From the NCBI GenBank assembly GCA_013003425.1, contig JABDJB010000081.1:1-47786 (forward strand): a DNA stretch of 47,786 nucleotides, given 5' to 3'. Both the position numbers and the translations under genes were made by a program. Under the pieces are notes generated by a model, which was given only the letters and a program-made list of their open reading frames with translations, was not told where the DNA came from and made no database searches. Below, piece by piece: positions 30,418 through 38,424 of this stretch. Every line of letters begins with the position of its first letter. The first letter of the stretch is position 1. This DNA is from Gammaproteobacteria bacterium (lineage in GTDB: Bacteria; Pseudomonadota; Gammaproteobacteria; Steroidobacterales; JABDKV01).

Positions 30418-31860
30418 TCAGATCCCGAACAGGTGGCTGATGCGGCGCGCAAGGTGCAGCGCCCGCGAGCGGAAGTCCTCACTCTCCTCTGTCACTTCAT
30501 TGCTGTCATTGCTGTGTTCGTTCAGATACTGGCGGCGTGCCATGATCTGGCCAAGCTCTTCGGCAATTGCGGGACGCGCCCGTAGTATGGGTTCGAGGTC
30601 TTCGCGCCTGATCTCAAGTACATAAACATCCGTGATCGCGCGCACTGTCGCAACGCGCGGTGAGCCTGTCAGCAACGACATTTCGCCGAAAGCCTGCCCC
30701 GGCTGGATCTTTCCGACCGAGCCATCCTTGCCATCCTCGTTGCGGGTAAAGACCTCCAGCACGCCTTCGACCAGCACATACAGACTGCTGCCGATGTCGT
30801 CCTGACGCACCACATCGCGGCCGGTGTCGTACTCCTTGGCAACTGCCACGGCAGCAAGTTGTTCCAGCTCGTCGTCGGTGAGCATCTCCAGCCAGCTGAC
30901 TCGTGAAAGCAGGCGGCGCGCATTGATGCGCCGTTCCTTACGCGGCTTGCGCTCGCGCGTGAGAACAATTTCGTGTTGCGCGTACGGGATGGAGATACCT
31001 GCCTGGCTGATAAATTCCAGCACGTTGGCAGCCAGCCGGTGACGCAGCCTGACCTTGTCAGTGTAGTCATTGACCCAGAACCGTATCTGGTAGACCACGC
31101 CGCGCTCCTGGAAACCGGTAATCCTCACGTCGTGGCGCTGTGTTGCCAGGCCCTCGGTCGCGTGAATTGCCGCAAGCAGGATGTTTTCAATACGCGCGGG
31201 GTCGGTCGTGTAGTTGAGCACCAGCTCGAGTGATTCGCGGTAATAGCGTTCCGGCCGGCTGATATTGGCAAACTGCCGTACGGCAAGGTTGTTATTGGGT
31301 ACTACAACAGTCTTGCGCGACTGCGTAATGAGTCGCGTTGCGCGCCAGTTCATTTCAGTTACGCGAGCGACCACGCCATCGAGTTCCAGCCAGTCACCAA
31401 TCCGGTAGGGCTGTTCGATGTTCATTGCGAGGCCGGAGAAAAAGTCGGCGATCATGTCGCGTATTGCAAAGCCGATAATCACGGTGACTATGCCGGAAGT
31501 TGCCAGCAGTCCACCTACCGGGCGTTCAAAGACGAACTTGATGATGCAGAAAACTGTCGCGACGAACAGCGTGGCCGATACGACGTTTGAAAGAATACTC
31601 GGGGCTGGCGCGCCAGTGCGACTGCGGATAACCGGGTTGAGCACCAGGGTGTCGATGGCTCGTCCGGCAAGCCAGGCGCCGCTGAGCCATAGCGCCACGC
31701 CGACAAAGCGGGTAGCGAACAGATCGCTGTCAGGCAGCAGCTGGCTGAACAGGCTGGCTACCAGGCTGGCCTGGCTGTGCACAAAGGCGAGCAACAGGAA
31801 CGCAATCAGGGGCGCTCCCAGCGACGTTATGCGGCTGCTGTTTATCGAGTCTTCTTTCAT
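30418..31860 (-). CDS. MscS-type mechanosensitive channel with cyclic-nucleotide-binding domain
   Basis: A 480-residue inner-membrane protein. TM helices are at about 15-35, 50-70 and 90-112; the pore helix follows (VGGLLATSGIVTVIIGFAIRD, 115-135) with the MscS beta domain (IGDWLELDGVVARVTEMNWR; VVVPNNNLAVRQFANIS) and alpha/beta domain to about 305. A C-terminal cNMP-binding domain (about 320-435) keeps the phosphate-binding cassette FGEMSLLTGSPRVATV (391-406) with Arg402. Such fusions are known as bacterial cyclic-nucleotide-gated MscS homologues, in which ligand rather than tension gates the pore. ATG 31860 is chosen; an upstream in-frame TTG (31869) is less likely. A CRP-type site lies about 90 bp upstream. 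Confidence 0.93.
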   Translation of the reverse strand: MKEDSINSSRITSLGAPLIAFLLLAFVHSQASLVASLFSQLLPDSDLFATRFVGVALWLSGAWLAGRAIDTLVLNPVIRSRTGAPAPSILSNVVSATLFVATVFCIIKFVFERPVGGLLATSGIVTVIIGFAIRDMIADFFSGLAMNIEQPYRIGDWLELDGVVARVTEMNWRATRLITQSRKTVVVPNNNLAVRQFANISRPERYYRESLELVLNYTTDPARIENILLAAIHATEGLATQRHDVRITGFQERGVVYQIRFWVNDYTDKVRLRHRLAANVLEFISQAGISIPYAQHEIVLTRERKPRKERRINARRLLSRVSWLEMLTDDELEQLAAVAVAKEYDTGRDVVRQDDIGSSLYVLVEGVLEVFTRNEDGKDGSVGKIQPGQAFGEMSLLTGSPRVATVRAITDVYVLEIRREDLEPILRARPAIAEELGQIMARRQYLNEHSNDSNEVTEESEDFRSRALHLARRISHLFGI

Positions 31861-31945
31861 CAATTTCAATCACAGAAGACCTATTTGTCATAACAAGAGG
31901 ACGTGGAATTCTGCTTATGAAAAGTGTCGCAGTAACGGCAATTTG

Positions 31946-31969
31946 CTTCTGTGAATGTGTTCACAGAAG
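31946..31969. promoter_or_regulatory. Perfect CRP/Vfr-type binding site
   Basis: Perfect inverted repeat with 10-bp arms CTTCTGTGAA and TTCACAGAAG and 4 central bases, containing the full consensus TGTGA-N6-TCACA (31950-31965). It is centred at 31957.5, about 97 bases upstream of the MscS-cNMP channel ATG on the minus strand and about 42-46 bases upstream of the candidate small RNA start on the plus strand. A further half-site TCACAGAAG lies at 31870-31878. Binding by a CRP-family protein is inferred from the match. Confidence 0.7.
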
Positions 31970-31999
31970 GCAATGGCGCTTTTGTCGGAAGATACTCGG

Positions 32000-32072
32000 G
32001 CCCTCCTCAATTGGTTGGTATCTCTCCCCCGAGATGTCACCACGGCCGGTCTTTGATCGGCCGTTTTTTTTT
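32000..32072 (+). ncRNA. Candidate CRP-controlled small RNA with C-rich loop
   Basis: No plus-strand gene lies upstream, yet a strong plus-strand terminator ends at 32072. A -10-like GATACT (31991-31996) would start an RNA of about 70 bases near 32000-32003. Its 5' part reads CCCTCCTC, an anti-Shine-Dalgarno sequence. Hairpin 1 (about 32013-32041) has the stem ATCTC/GAGAT, extended by weaker pairs, and the loop TCCCCC. Hairpin 2 is the terminator with nine U. C-rich loops that pair with ribosome-binding sites are known from Xanthomonas sX13 and staphylococcal RNAs. The exact 5' end is a guess. Confidence 0.4.
32042..32072 (+). terminator. Strong Rho-independent terminator on the plus strand
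   Basis: Stem ACGGCCG (32042-32048) with CGGCCGT (32058-32064), a 9-base loop, and nine T (32064-32072). On the minus strand the hairpin is preceded by A residues and followed by GGTGACA, so it is not a good terminator for the minus-strand gene ending at 32071. It must serve a plus-strand transcript starting in the 31870-32040 gap. Confidence 0.8.
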
Positions 32073-32544
32073 ACTTTTGTAACACCTTGCGATCGCGCTT
32101 GTCCGGGCCGGTTGCGGCATCTGCCGGCTGCCAGGCCGAAAAGGCTGCAATAGCCGCCGCTGTGATCAGCAGCAAGGCGCCGATCGGCACCAATACTATT
32201 GCCAGCGATGGGTCCGTTTCGGGATTCCCGATACCGCCAAGAAAGAATCCGGCCGGCATGAGTACCGCTGCTGTTCGCAGCGCTGCCGAAGCCCGGTGTG
32301 CTGCAGTGGCCGTCAGCTGCGAACCGTATAGCCCGAATACAACATTGACCAGGCCAAGCAATGTTCCATGGGCGTGCGCGAGGGTCCAAAGCTCACGACG
32401 AATCTGCGCCTCCATGTACAGTGGCAACTTGACCAGGTGCAGGCTTTCCAGCAGCAACCCGAGACAGGCAAAAACCAGCACGGCGGCCCAGCCAAAGCGC
32501 AGGCACTTACGGGCAGGTGAAGTTTCCGTCAAGTTACTCTCCAA
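32071..32544 (-). CDS. Small integral membrane protein in cytochrome operon
   Basis: A 157-residue protein with four predicted membrane helices (about 18-36, 56-75, 88-106 and 113-136). Conserved-looking polar positions occur in the second helix region (ELWTLAHAHGTLLGLVN), where two His residues in AHAHG could face a heme or quinone; this is inference. The 5' end overlaps the octaheme cytochrome gene by 11 bp, so the two are coupled. Family not recognised. Confidence 0.72.
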   Translation of the reverse strand: MESNLTETSPARKCLRFGWAAVLVFACLGLLLESLHLVKLPLYMEAQIRRELWTLAHAHGTLLGLVNVVFGLYGSQLTATAAHRASAALRTAAVLMPAGFFLGGIGNPETDPSLAIVLVPIGALLLITAAAIAAFSAWQPADAATGPDKRDRKVLQK

Positions 32545-34417
32545 TTGCTATTTGCTTGCGATGACTGCGCCCGGCATCCAGCAGAGTGCCGGTTGCAGGC
32601 TGCGCGGGCTGCCAATGCGTATCCAGTAATGCGCCGGCTGGTGGCGGCGGCAGGCGAGTCTTGTCTGCACGTTGCCACGCCTCGCGCATCCCGGCAATCA
32701 ATACGGCTCGATCTGCCGCATCACCAATGAAATCGAACTGGCGGGCGAGGGCGCCGATGCCGGTATCAATGCCCGCAGTTTGCAGCCCGCCGTCAATCAC
32801 GAGCAGACTCTTGCGAGCCAGGTTGCGCGTCGACGGATAATTGTCCTGCATGGCCAGCAACAGGTGAGGAATAAGCCAGGCACGTTCGCTGTCGGGCACG
32901 GTGCCGGCCTGGTGTGCAGCGACGGCACGCTCGACCGGGTCACCGCCATGCAGCGATTCGAGTAAATAGGACGCACCTGCTACTGCGGGGCGCGGGCGGT
33001 TACGCCATAGCGTGTCAATCTGTGCAACAGCCCAGCCGATTGATTGATCGACGTGACAGTTTGTGCACGCACTGGGACGCTCATTGGCTGCATCGCTGGC
33101 AGGCCGCGGGACCTCGATGCGATGGCTGCGGTGTATCCCCGTCACGCCAAACACCAGTTTTGGCATGTGGCAGTCATAGCAAAGTGAGCCGCTGCTGTCC
33201 GCAGCATGCATCGTGTGGGCGCTGACATCGTCGGCAAACTCCGTATGACAGGCCAGGCACGGCCCGTTTCCGCGGTTAGCATTGGAAATGTTGCCGCGTA
33301 TGTCGCCGGAGTGAAGCGTGTGACAGCTGATGCAGGTAAGCGCCTTGTCGGTGTAACACGCCGATTGCACCAGGCCCTGGTACTCGTAGGCTGTGAGGCG
33401 GGCAGTTCCGTCATTCCAGAAACGTAACCGAAAGAGGTCGGGGTCAATACCGGGCGGAACCGCCGTGTCACGGAAAACAGGTACGACATGTTCTTCGAGC
33501 TCTGCGCCGGCCCGAAAGGTGGGGCCGCTGTCGATCCATTGCAGCAGATGAGCGCGTGATGGTGGCGTGCGCTGGCCATGACATTGTCCGCAAATGGCAA
33601 CGCTTTTTGCCTGGCTGACCTTTTGTGGATGAACAATGGTCGGATCACGCTCGTCAGTCAGGTGTAGCGCAATGCGCCTTAGCGGATTGCGGTTGCGACG
33701 TGCGTGCTCGGCGCCGGGTCCATGGCATGCTTCGCAGGCGATGCCCAGCTCTGCAACGCGCGAGTCATAGCGCGCCTCGAGCGCGGAATTGACCTGCTCA
33801 CCGGCCAGCTCGCGCAGTGCGAGTTCATCCATGTTAACCACGTTTGGCTGTGGGCCGGTGTTGTGACAGAAAATGCAGTTGTGATTCCACACCGCGACCC
33901 GGTCATCAAAGCCCTGCTCATCGGGACGCAGAAACACGCCATTGATATGCATCCAGCGCTCGTCCTCCATGTGCCACAGCAGATGTATGCGAAAGTAGGT
34001 TTCGCCTCCGTTTGGTGTTTGTGTGAGGTATTGCTGGTAACGGTGTGAGCCAACGGTGCGCAGCACCGGCAGGCGCACACTGACTTCGTCGTGCTCGTTT
34101 AGATACTCAAAGTAGTAGCGGCCCGCTTCCCTGACCGGTCGCACGCCGATGCCCCAGTAACGGAATGTCTCGCCATTGAAATCGCCAAGCACTGACTCCT
34201 CGTCAGCTTCCTGCGTCATGGTGCGATGAAAGGTGCGATACCAGGAGGCATGTTGGTCCTGGTGGCAGGCCCGGCACGTCGCCGAGCCAGCCCAGTTGTG
34301 CGGCGCAGGCGAATATTCCTGTGTCAGTTCGTCCTGGTACATCGACGGAATCGTCGTTGTGGCCAGCAGGGCCAGGGTCATGGCAGCAGCAAGGCTGCCC
34401 AACAACACAAAGCGCAT
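32534..34417 (-). CDS. Octaheme c-type cytochrome
   Basis: A 627-residue exported multiheme cytochrome. A signal peptide or N-terminal anchor is at about residues 1-25. There are eight CXXCH heme-attachment motifs: 48 (CRACH), 181 (CIFCH), 228 (CEACH), 276 (CGQCH), 362 (CISCH), 387 (CLACH), 413 (CYDCH) and 451 (CTNCH). The arrangement resembles cytochrome c554/multiheme TPR-type proteins. After the last heme there is a helical, HEAT-like C-terminal region of about 150 residues. It probably carries electrons in the periplasm; the substrate is unknown and a reductase activity is not shown. It starts 3 bp after the SAM hydrolase stop. Confidence 0.92.
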   Translation of the reverse strand: MRFVLLGSLAAAMTLALLATTTIPSMYQDELTQEYSPAPHNWAGSATCRACHQDQHASWYRTFHRTMTQEADEESVLGDFNGETFRYWGIGVRPVREAGRYYFEYLNEHDEVSVRLPVLRTVGSHRYQQYLTQTPNGGETYFRIHLLWHMEDERWMHINGVFLRPDEQGFDDRVAVWNHNCIFCHNTGPQPNVVNMDELALRELAGEQVNSALEARYDSRVAELGIACEACHGPGAEHARRNRNPLRRIALHLTDERDPTIVHPQKVSQAKSVAICGQCHGQRTPPSRAHLLQWIDSGPTFRAGAELEEHVVPVFRDTAVPPGIDPDLFRLRFWNDGTARLTAYEYQGLVQSACYTDKALTCISCHTLHSGDIRGNISNANRGNGPCLACHTEFADDVSAHTMHAADSSGSLCYDCHMPKLVFGVTGIHRSHRIEVPRPASDAANERPSACTNCHVDQSIGWAVAQIDTLWRNRPRPAVAGASYLLESLHGGDPVERAVAAHQAGTVPDSERAWLIPHLLLAMQDNYPSTRNLARKSLLVIDGGLQTAGIDTGIGALARQFDFIGDAADRAVLIAGMREAWQRADKTRLPPPPAGALLDTHWQPAQPATGTLLDAGRSHRKQIAIGE

Positions 34418-34420
34418 ACG

Positions 34421-35221
34421 TCAGCCTGCCGGCTTCACCACGACGGGAGCGCCGCGACCGAGTCCCAGTGCTGCTGCCGCGCTGCGTTCGGCCTGAGCGA
34501 TTTCAATCACGTCAAAGGAGTTGATCAGGGCCAGAAATTCGCCTGGCTGAACGTCGCTGTAGGTGCGGTGCAGCCTGAATTTCTGGCCGCCGGCCAGCAC
34601 CACGGGTGAAGCTATCTGATTGACCAGTCCGCCGTCGATGTTGGTGATCAGGTTGCCGAACGTATCGGCCGTCAGCACAACACCGGCAATTGCTCCGTCG
34701 TCGACCCGGGGTGCATCGTGCCAGCGGCGAACGATATCGTCGATCTGCGGGCCGAGTCCCTCGGGGCTGATTCGGCCTGCGGCGAGTTCGGCAGCCAGCG
34801 GTGCAAAAATATCCCGGCCGTGAAATGTGGCGCTGGGAGCATCGATACCAAAATCAGCAAGACGGCCGGTATCAAGCCGAAAAAACTTCGCCGGATACTT
34901 TTCCACCAGCATGCCCAGTAATCCGTTGTCCGGGGCCAGGAATAGCTGTGACTCTACAGCCGCACCGATGATGTCGCGGCGCGAGCCGACACCGGGGTCG
35001 ACTACCGCGACATGTACCGTGCCGTCAGGGAAATAGGGGAAAGCGCGTGCCAGCCAGAAACCTGCCTCGTCGGGCCAGTGCGCCGCGATTTCGTGAGTAA
35101 TATCGACGATCCGGGCCGCAGGAAAGCGCTTTAGCATCTGCCCCTTCATGGTGCCGGCGAAAACGCCCTTGTGGCCAAAATCAGTTGTCAGCGTGATAAC
35201 GCCAGACGGCACAAAACCCAT
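34421..35221 (-). CDS. SAM hydrolase / SAM hydroxide adenosyltransferase (DUF62)
   Basis: A 266-residue enzyme of the family that splits S-adenosylmethionine into adenosine and methionine, related to fluorinase and chlorinase. Family motifs are ITLTTDFGHKGVFAGTMKG near the N-terminus, VHVAVVDPGVGS (about 70-81), APDNGLL, and the C-terminal domain TADTFGNLITNI. The start at 35221 is set by GGGGAGG seven bases upstream; an in-frame codon at 35242 would lie across this SD. It is the first gene of the apparent operon with the octaheme cytochrome and the membrane protein. Confidence 0.9.
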   Translation of the reverse strand: MGFVPSGVITLTTDFGHKGVFAGTMKGQMLKRFPAARIVDITHEIAAHWPDEAGFWLARAFPYFPDGTVHVAVVDPGVGSRRDIIGAAVESQLFLAPDNGLLGMLVEKYPAKFFRLDTGRLADFGIDAPSATFHGRDIFAPLAAELAAGRISPEGLGPQIDDIVRRWHDAPRVDDGAIAGVVLTADTFGNLITNIDGGLVNQIASPVVLAGGQKFRLHRTYSDVQPGEFLALINSFDVIEIAQAERSAAAALGLGRGAPVVVKPAG

Positions 35222-35283
35222 GTATTGCCTCCCCGTCGGCAAATTATGCCTGTTTTTCAGTCGTCAGCCGCAGGAATCAAGAA

Positions 35284-35299
35284 TGTGAAGCAGTTCTCA
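35284..35299. promoter_or_regulatory. CRP-like site, 9 of 10 half-site positions
   Basis: TGTGA-N6-TCTCA, differing from the consensus at one position with correct spacing. It lies between the divergent SAM hydrolase-cytochrome operon (start 35221) and the outer-membrane barrel gene (start 35363), 63 and 64 bp from the two start codons. Confidence 0.4.
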
Positions 35300-35362
35300 C
35301 TATTTACCATAAGTCTGGGCTAGCCTAGCATCGTCCTGATACCCGCTTTCGAGGAGTCGATC

Positions 35363-35950
35363 ATGAAGATTCGCGACCTGCTGTTGGCCGCCCTGGCTGG
35401 CCTGGTAACGAGTATGGCCAGCGCTGAAATCAGCTACGACTACGCCGAGCTCGGCTTTGGCGCCATTGATGTGGACGTCGTGCTGCCCCAGAACGGCGAG
35501 GGGACCGGACCGGCCGGATTCGTCTCTTACCAGTTCTACGGCCCGTTTGTGGCATTTGCCGGAACCGGCCTGATCGATTTCGAAGACGACAATATTGAGC
35601 TGTCTGACAGCCAGGTGGGGCTTGGCTGGACACTACCCATGGGTAAGAACGCCAGCAGTTTTGTCAACGTGGCCTACCTGCACAATGATGTCGAGCCCGC
35701 AGGGCAGCGTTCCTTCGCACAGGATGGTTACGGCGTAACGCTGGGTTACCGTGCGGAAAATCACTCGCCATGGGAGTTCATCGGCACCGTCGACTATGTC
35801 AATGTCGAGAGCGGCGTCGAGTTCGGTGGCGGCATGTCGCTGGTCTATGACGCGACGCGGAGATTCAGCGTCGTTGGTGGTTTCAGCTACTTCGATGCCT
35901 CGATGAGCGCATTTCTCGGTGCGCGGTTCTTTTTCGACCACAATCACTGA
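35363..35950 (+). CDS. Outer-membrane beta-barrel protein, unknown
   Basis: A 195-residue exported protein. The signal peptide KIRDLLLAALAGLVTSMASA ends near residue 21. The mature chain alternates short strands with aromatic ends (ISYDYAELGFGAI, FVSYQFYGPFVAFAG, VGLGWTLPMG, GYGVTLGYRAE, FSVVGGFSYFD, FLGARFFF), the pattern of a small eight-strand porin-like barrel. AGGAG precedes the ATG and a terminator follows, so it is monocistronic. The function is unknown. Confidence 0.82.
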   Translation: MKIRDLLLAALAGLVTSMASAEISYDYAELGFGAIDVDVVLPQNGEGTGPAGFVSYQFYGPFVAFAGTGLIDFEDDNIELSDSQVGLGWTLPMGKNASSFVNVAYLHNDVEPAGQRSFAQDGYGVTLGYRAENHSPWEFIGTVDYVNVESGVEFGGGMSLVYDATRRFSVVGGFSYFDASMSAFLGARFFFDHNH

Positions 35951-35972
35951 TCGGGCCCTATTAACGTATGTC

Positions 35973-36003
35973 AACGGCGGCCATCCGGCCGCCGTTTGCT
36001 TTT
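35973..36003 (+). terminator. Rho-independent terminator after the barrel gene
   Basis: Perfect 10-bp stem AACGGCGGCC (35973-35982) with GGCCGCCGTT (35987-35996), loop ATCC, followed by TGCTTTT. It lies 22 bases after the stop of the outer-membrane barrel gene. Confidence 0.85.
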
Positions 36004-36116
36004 ACGCCCTGCTGCTGCGTTAATCCAGACCGGAAGTTGCGGATTTTGCGTATTACTCTTTGTCACGGGTGATGGGACTATCTGCACGATACCGTTTGGC
36101 GGATGGGGGATTACTG

Positions 36117-36581
36117 ATGCGATTTTTGTTGATGTTCATTACGCTGGCGTTGCTCGCTGGCTGCAGCGGTGCACCTGTCAATGATGACGAGATACCGACC
36201 ACCGGCAAGGCGTCGTCTGACTGCATCGATAACAAGGACTGGGCCTACACGGCCAACCGGGGAGCGACGGTGTATGCCGATAACTGCTCTTACTGTCACC
36301 AGGGCAACGGCACGGGCAAGGCTGACGGTGTGCCGCCGCTGGCTGGTAACGCGGCGCTGACCAGTGATCCCGAGCGCGGGATACGCATGATCCTTGTAAC
36401 CCGTTCGCCTGATGTCGGCATGCATGGCATGGAATACGACGAGATGGTCGGTCTTTTTGATGAGCTGAGCGAGCGCGATATCGCTGACGTCATGACCTAT
36501 GTGCTGAGCAGCTGGGGTAATTGCACCGGCCCGGTGACGCAGGACCAGGTGCGTTCGGTGATCGCGGCCGTCGAGGGCTGA
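36117..36581 (+). CDS. Lipoprotein cytochrome c, class I
   Basis: A 154-residue monoheme cytochrome anchored by lipid. The ATG at 36117 gives MRFLLMFITLALLAGC with a lipobox at Cys16; upstream in-frame codons from 36060 would hide this signal. The heme motif is CSYCH (57-61) in NRGATVYADNCSYCHQGNG. The distal Met ligand is probably in VGMHGMEYDEM, and the C-terminal helix (LSERDIADVMTYVLSSW) is typical of cytochrome c. It probably shuttles electrons at the periplasmic face. It has its own terminator-bounded transcript upstream. Confidence 0.9.
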   Translation: MRFLLMFITLALLAGCSGAPVNDDEIPTTGKASSDCIDNKDWAYTANRGATVYADNCSYCHQGNGTGKADGVPPLAGNAALTSDPERGIRMILVTRSPDVGMHGMEYDEMVGLFDELSERDIADVMTYVLSSWGNCTGPVTQDQVRSVIAAVEG

Positions 36582-36647
36582 GCGCCGGCGCACGCCGCGG
36601 AAAAACATCTCACAAGGTTGCCGGTCTGATTGGTACACTGCCGCGCA

Positions 36648-38315
36648 GTGCTGCCAACGACCAAAACTTTTAAATGCCTTGCGCCTGCGACTACCGTCGC
36701 GGCTGCGGTGTGCCTGTTTGTGCTGGTGTTTAACCCGGTCTCTGCCGCCGAGGCTAAGGAAGCATGCGGCGTTCCGGTCGCCGATAGTGCTTTGAGCGAA
36801 GGTGCGCTGATTGGTGACATCGTTTTCGACCGGCGCCAGGTTTTCGATACAAGCCTGCCGGACGAAGACAAGTGGCTGTATCGGCTGGCGAATCGTTACC
36901 ATGTCCTGACGCGTACAGCGACAATTCGCGACCAGCTGTTGCTCAAGCCGGGCGATCGCTATTCCGCCCGACTGGTGGCCGAGACGGAGCGAGGCCTGCG
37001 CAACCGTAACTACCTTTACGATGCCTCGATTGTGCCTGTCCGTCCTGCAGCAGGGCAGGTCGACCTCTGTGTAACAACCCGCGACGTATGGACACTGCTC
37101 CCCGGCATATCGCTCGAGCGTGCCGGCGGCGAAGACGAAGTTTCAATCCAGCTGGAAGAGCTGAACCTGAGGGGAACCGGCGTTGCAGTCGGCATTGAAT
37201 ACGAAGAAGACGTCGAGCGTGATTCGCTGCAGTTCTGGTATTCCGACAGGCAGCTCGGCAGCAGCCGCGTGGCGATGAATGTTTCCTACCAGGACAACAG
37301 CGATGGCGACAGCGTTGCTTTCGCGCTGCAACGTCCATTCTTTGCCCTGGACACGCGCTGGAGTGCCGGTGGCGATGTACTTGTAGATGACCGGGTCCGG
37401 CCGTTGTACGACCGTGGCACGACAAAAGCAGAGTTTCGCCAGCAGCGGGAACTCCTGCGCGTGACCGGTGGCCGCTCGGCCGGGCTGGTCGACGGGTGGG
37501 TAAGGCGGTGGACTGTCGGCATGGTCTACGACGATTCCCGCTTCGGGCCCGGCGACACGCCGGCACTGGCCGGCCCGGTACCCGCCGATCGTCGCTTTGT
37601 TTACCCGTTCGTCGGCTTCGACCTGATCGAAGACCGTTTCGACACCACCAAAAACCAGGATCAGATGGGGCGGGTCGAAGACCTGTTTCTGGGTACCCGG
37701 TTAAGCGCCAGCCTGGGGTGGTCGGGATCGACCTTTGGCGGCGATGATGCTGCGCTGTTTGACGTGCGCTGGAGTACCGGCGTGGGTGTATCGGAGAAAG
37801 CCTTGTGGCGACTGCGTGCCGGCTTGCAGGGGCGCTATGAAAACAGCAGTCTGGGTAACGCAATTTTCAGCACCGCGGTACGTTTTACCCGGCGGCATAC
37901 AAAGCGCAGGATGTTCTACGCCGCACTCGCTGCCGATGCCGGCAGACGTCTCGACATCGACAATCCGCTGCGCCTCGGTGGCGAAAGCGGCCTGCGTGGC
38001 TATCCGCTGGCCTATCAGAATGGTGAATCGCGCGCGCTGGTGACCCTCGAAGAGCGCTATTTCACAGACTGGTATCCGCTGCGGTTATTCCGTGTCGGTG
38101 CCGCGGTATTTGTCGATGCCGGCCGGGTGTGGGGCCGAAGCGCAGTAAGCGGGCCAGGTCAGGGCTGGCTGGCCGACGCCGGATTCGGTCTGCGGTTGAG
38201 CCCGACACGTGGTGGATTCGGCAAGGTGCTGCACATCGACATCGCATTCCCGCTCAATGGCGATGACTCCATCGACAGCGTACAGCTGCTGCTGGAAGGT
38301 CGCCGCAGCTTCTGA
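36648..38315 (+). CDS. BamA/TamA-like outer-membrane protein (POTRA plus barrel)
   Basis: A 555-residue protein. GTG 36648 gives a signal peptide (TTVAAAVCLFVLVFNPVSAAEA); an in-frame TTG at 36630 is the alternative. A POTRA-like region (IRDQLLLKPGDRYSARLVAETERGLR) is followed by a 16-strand-type Omp85 barrel. RLGGESGLRGYPLAYQNGESRALVTLEERYF contains the (V/I)RG(Y/F)-like signature of Omp85 loop 6, and the chain ends in Arg-Arg-Ser-Phe with the expected terminal aromatic residue. With only about one POTRA it resembles the shorter surface-antigen family rather than BamA itself. The role is probably outer-membrane assembly or secretion; the partner is unknown. Confidence 0.85.
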   Translation: MLPTTKTFKCLAPATTVAAAVCLFVLVFNPVSAAEAKEACGVPVADSALSEGALIGDIVFDRRQVFDTSLPDEDKWLYRLANRYHVLTRTATIRDQLLLKPGDRYSARLVAETERGLRNRNYLYDASIVPVRPAAGQVDLCVTTRDVWTLLPGISLERAGGEDEVSIQLEELNLRGTGVAVGIEYEEDVERDSLQFWYSDRQLGSSRVAMNVSYQDNSDGDSVAFALQRPFFALDTRWSAGGDVLVDDRVRPLYDRGTTKAEFRQQRELLRVTGGRSAGLVDGWVRRWTVGMVYDDSRFGPGDTPALAGPVPADRRFVYPFVGFDLIEDRFDTTKNQDQMGRVEDLFLGTRLSASLGWSGSTFGGDDAALFDVRWSTGVGVSEKALWRLRAGLQGRYENSSLGNAIFSTAVRFTRRHTKRRMFYAALAADAGRRLDIDNPLRLGGESGLRGYPLAYQNGESRALVTLEERYFTDWYPLRLFRVGAAVFVDAGRVWGRSAVSGPGQGWLADAGFGLRLSPTRGGFGKVLHIDIAFPLNGDDSIDSVQLLLEGRRSF

Positions 38316-38424
38316 TCCGGAAGGCACCAGGTTGTATTTGTATTCGCACAAGGCTGTCGGGGCCGGTTGGAAGTTATCATAAAGGGGCGAGGCGGAACCG
38401 GTCGATGGTGGCAACGGAGAAACT

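Noticed and set aside
31917-32153. A 78-residue plus-strand ORF in the gap before the cytochrome operon
   Set aside because: It has low-complexity composition, crosses the terminator and overlaps the antisense membrane gene; the region fits a non-coding RNA better.
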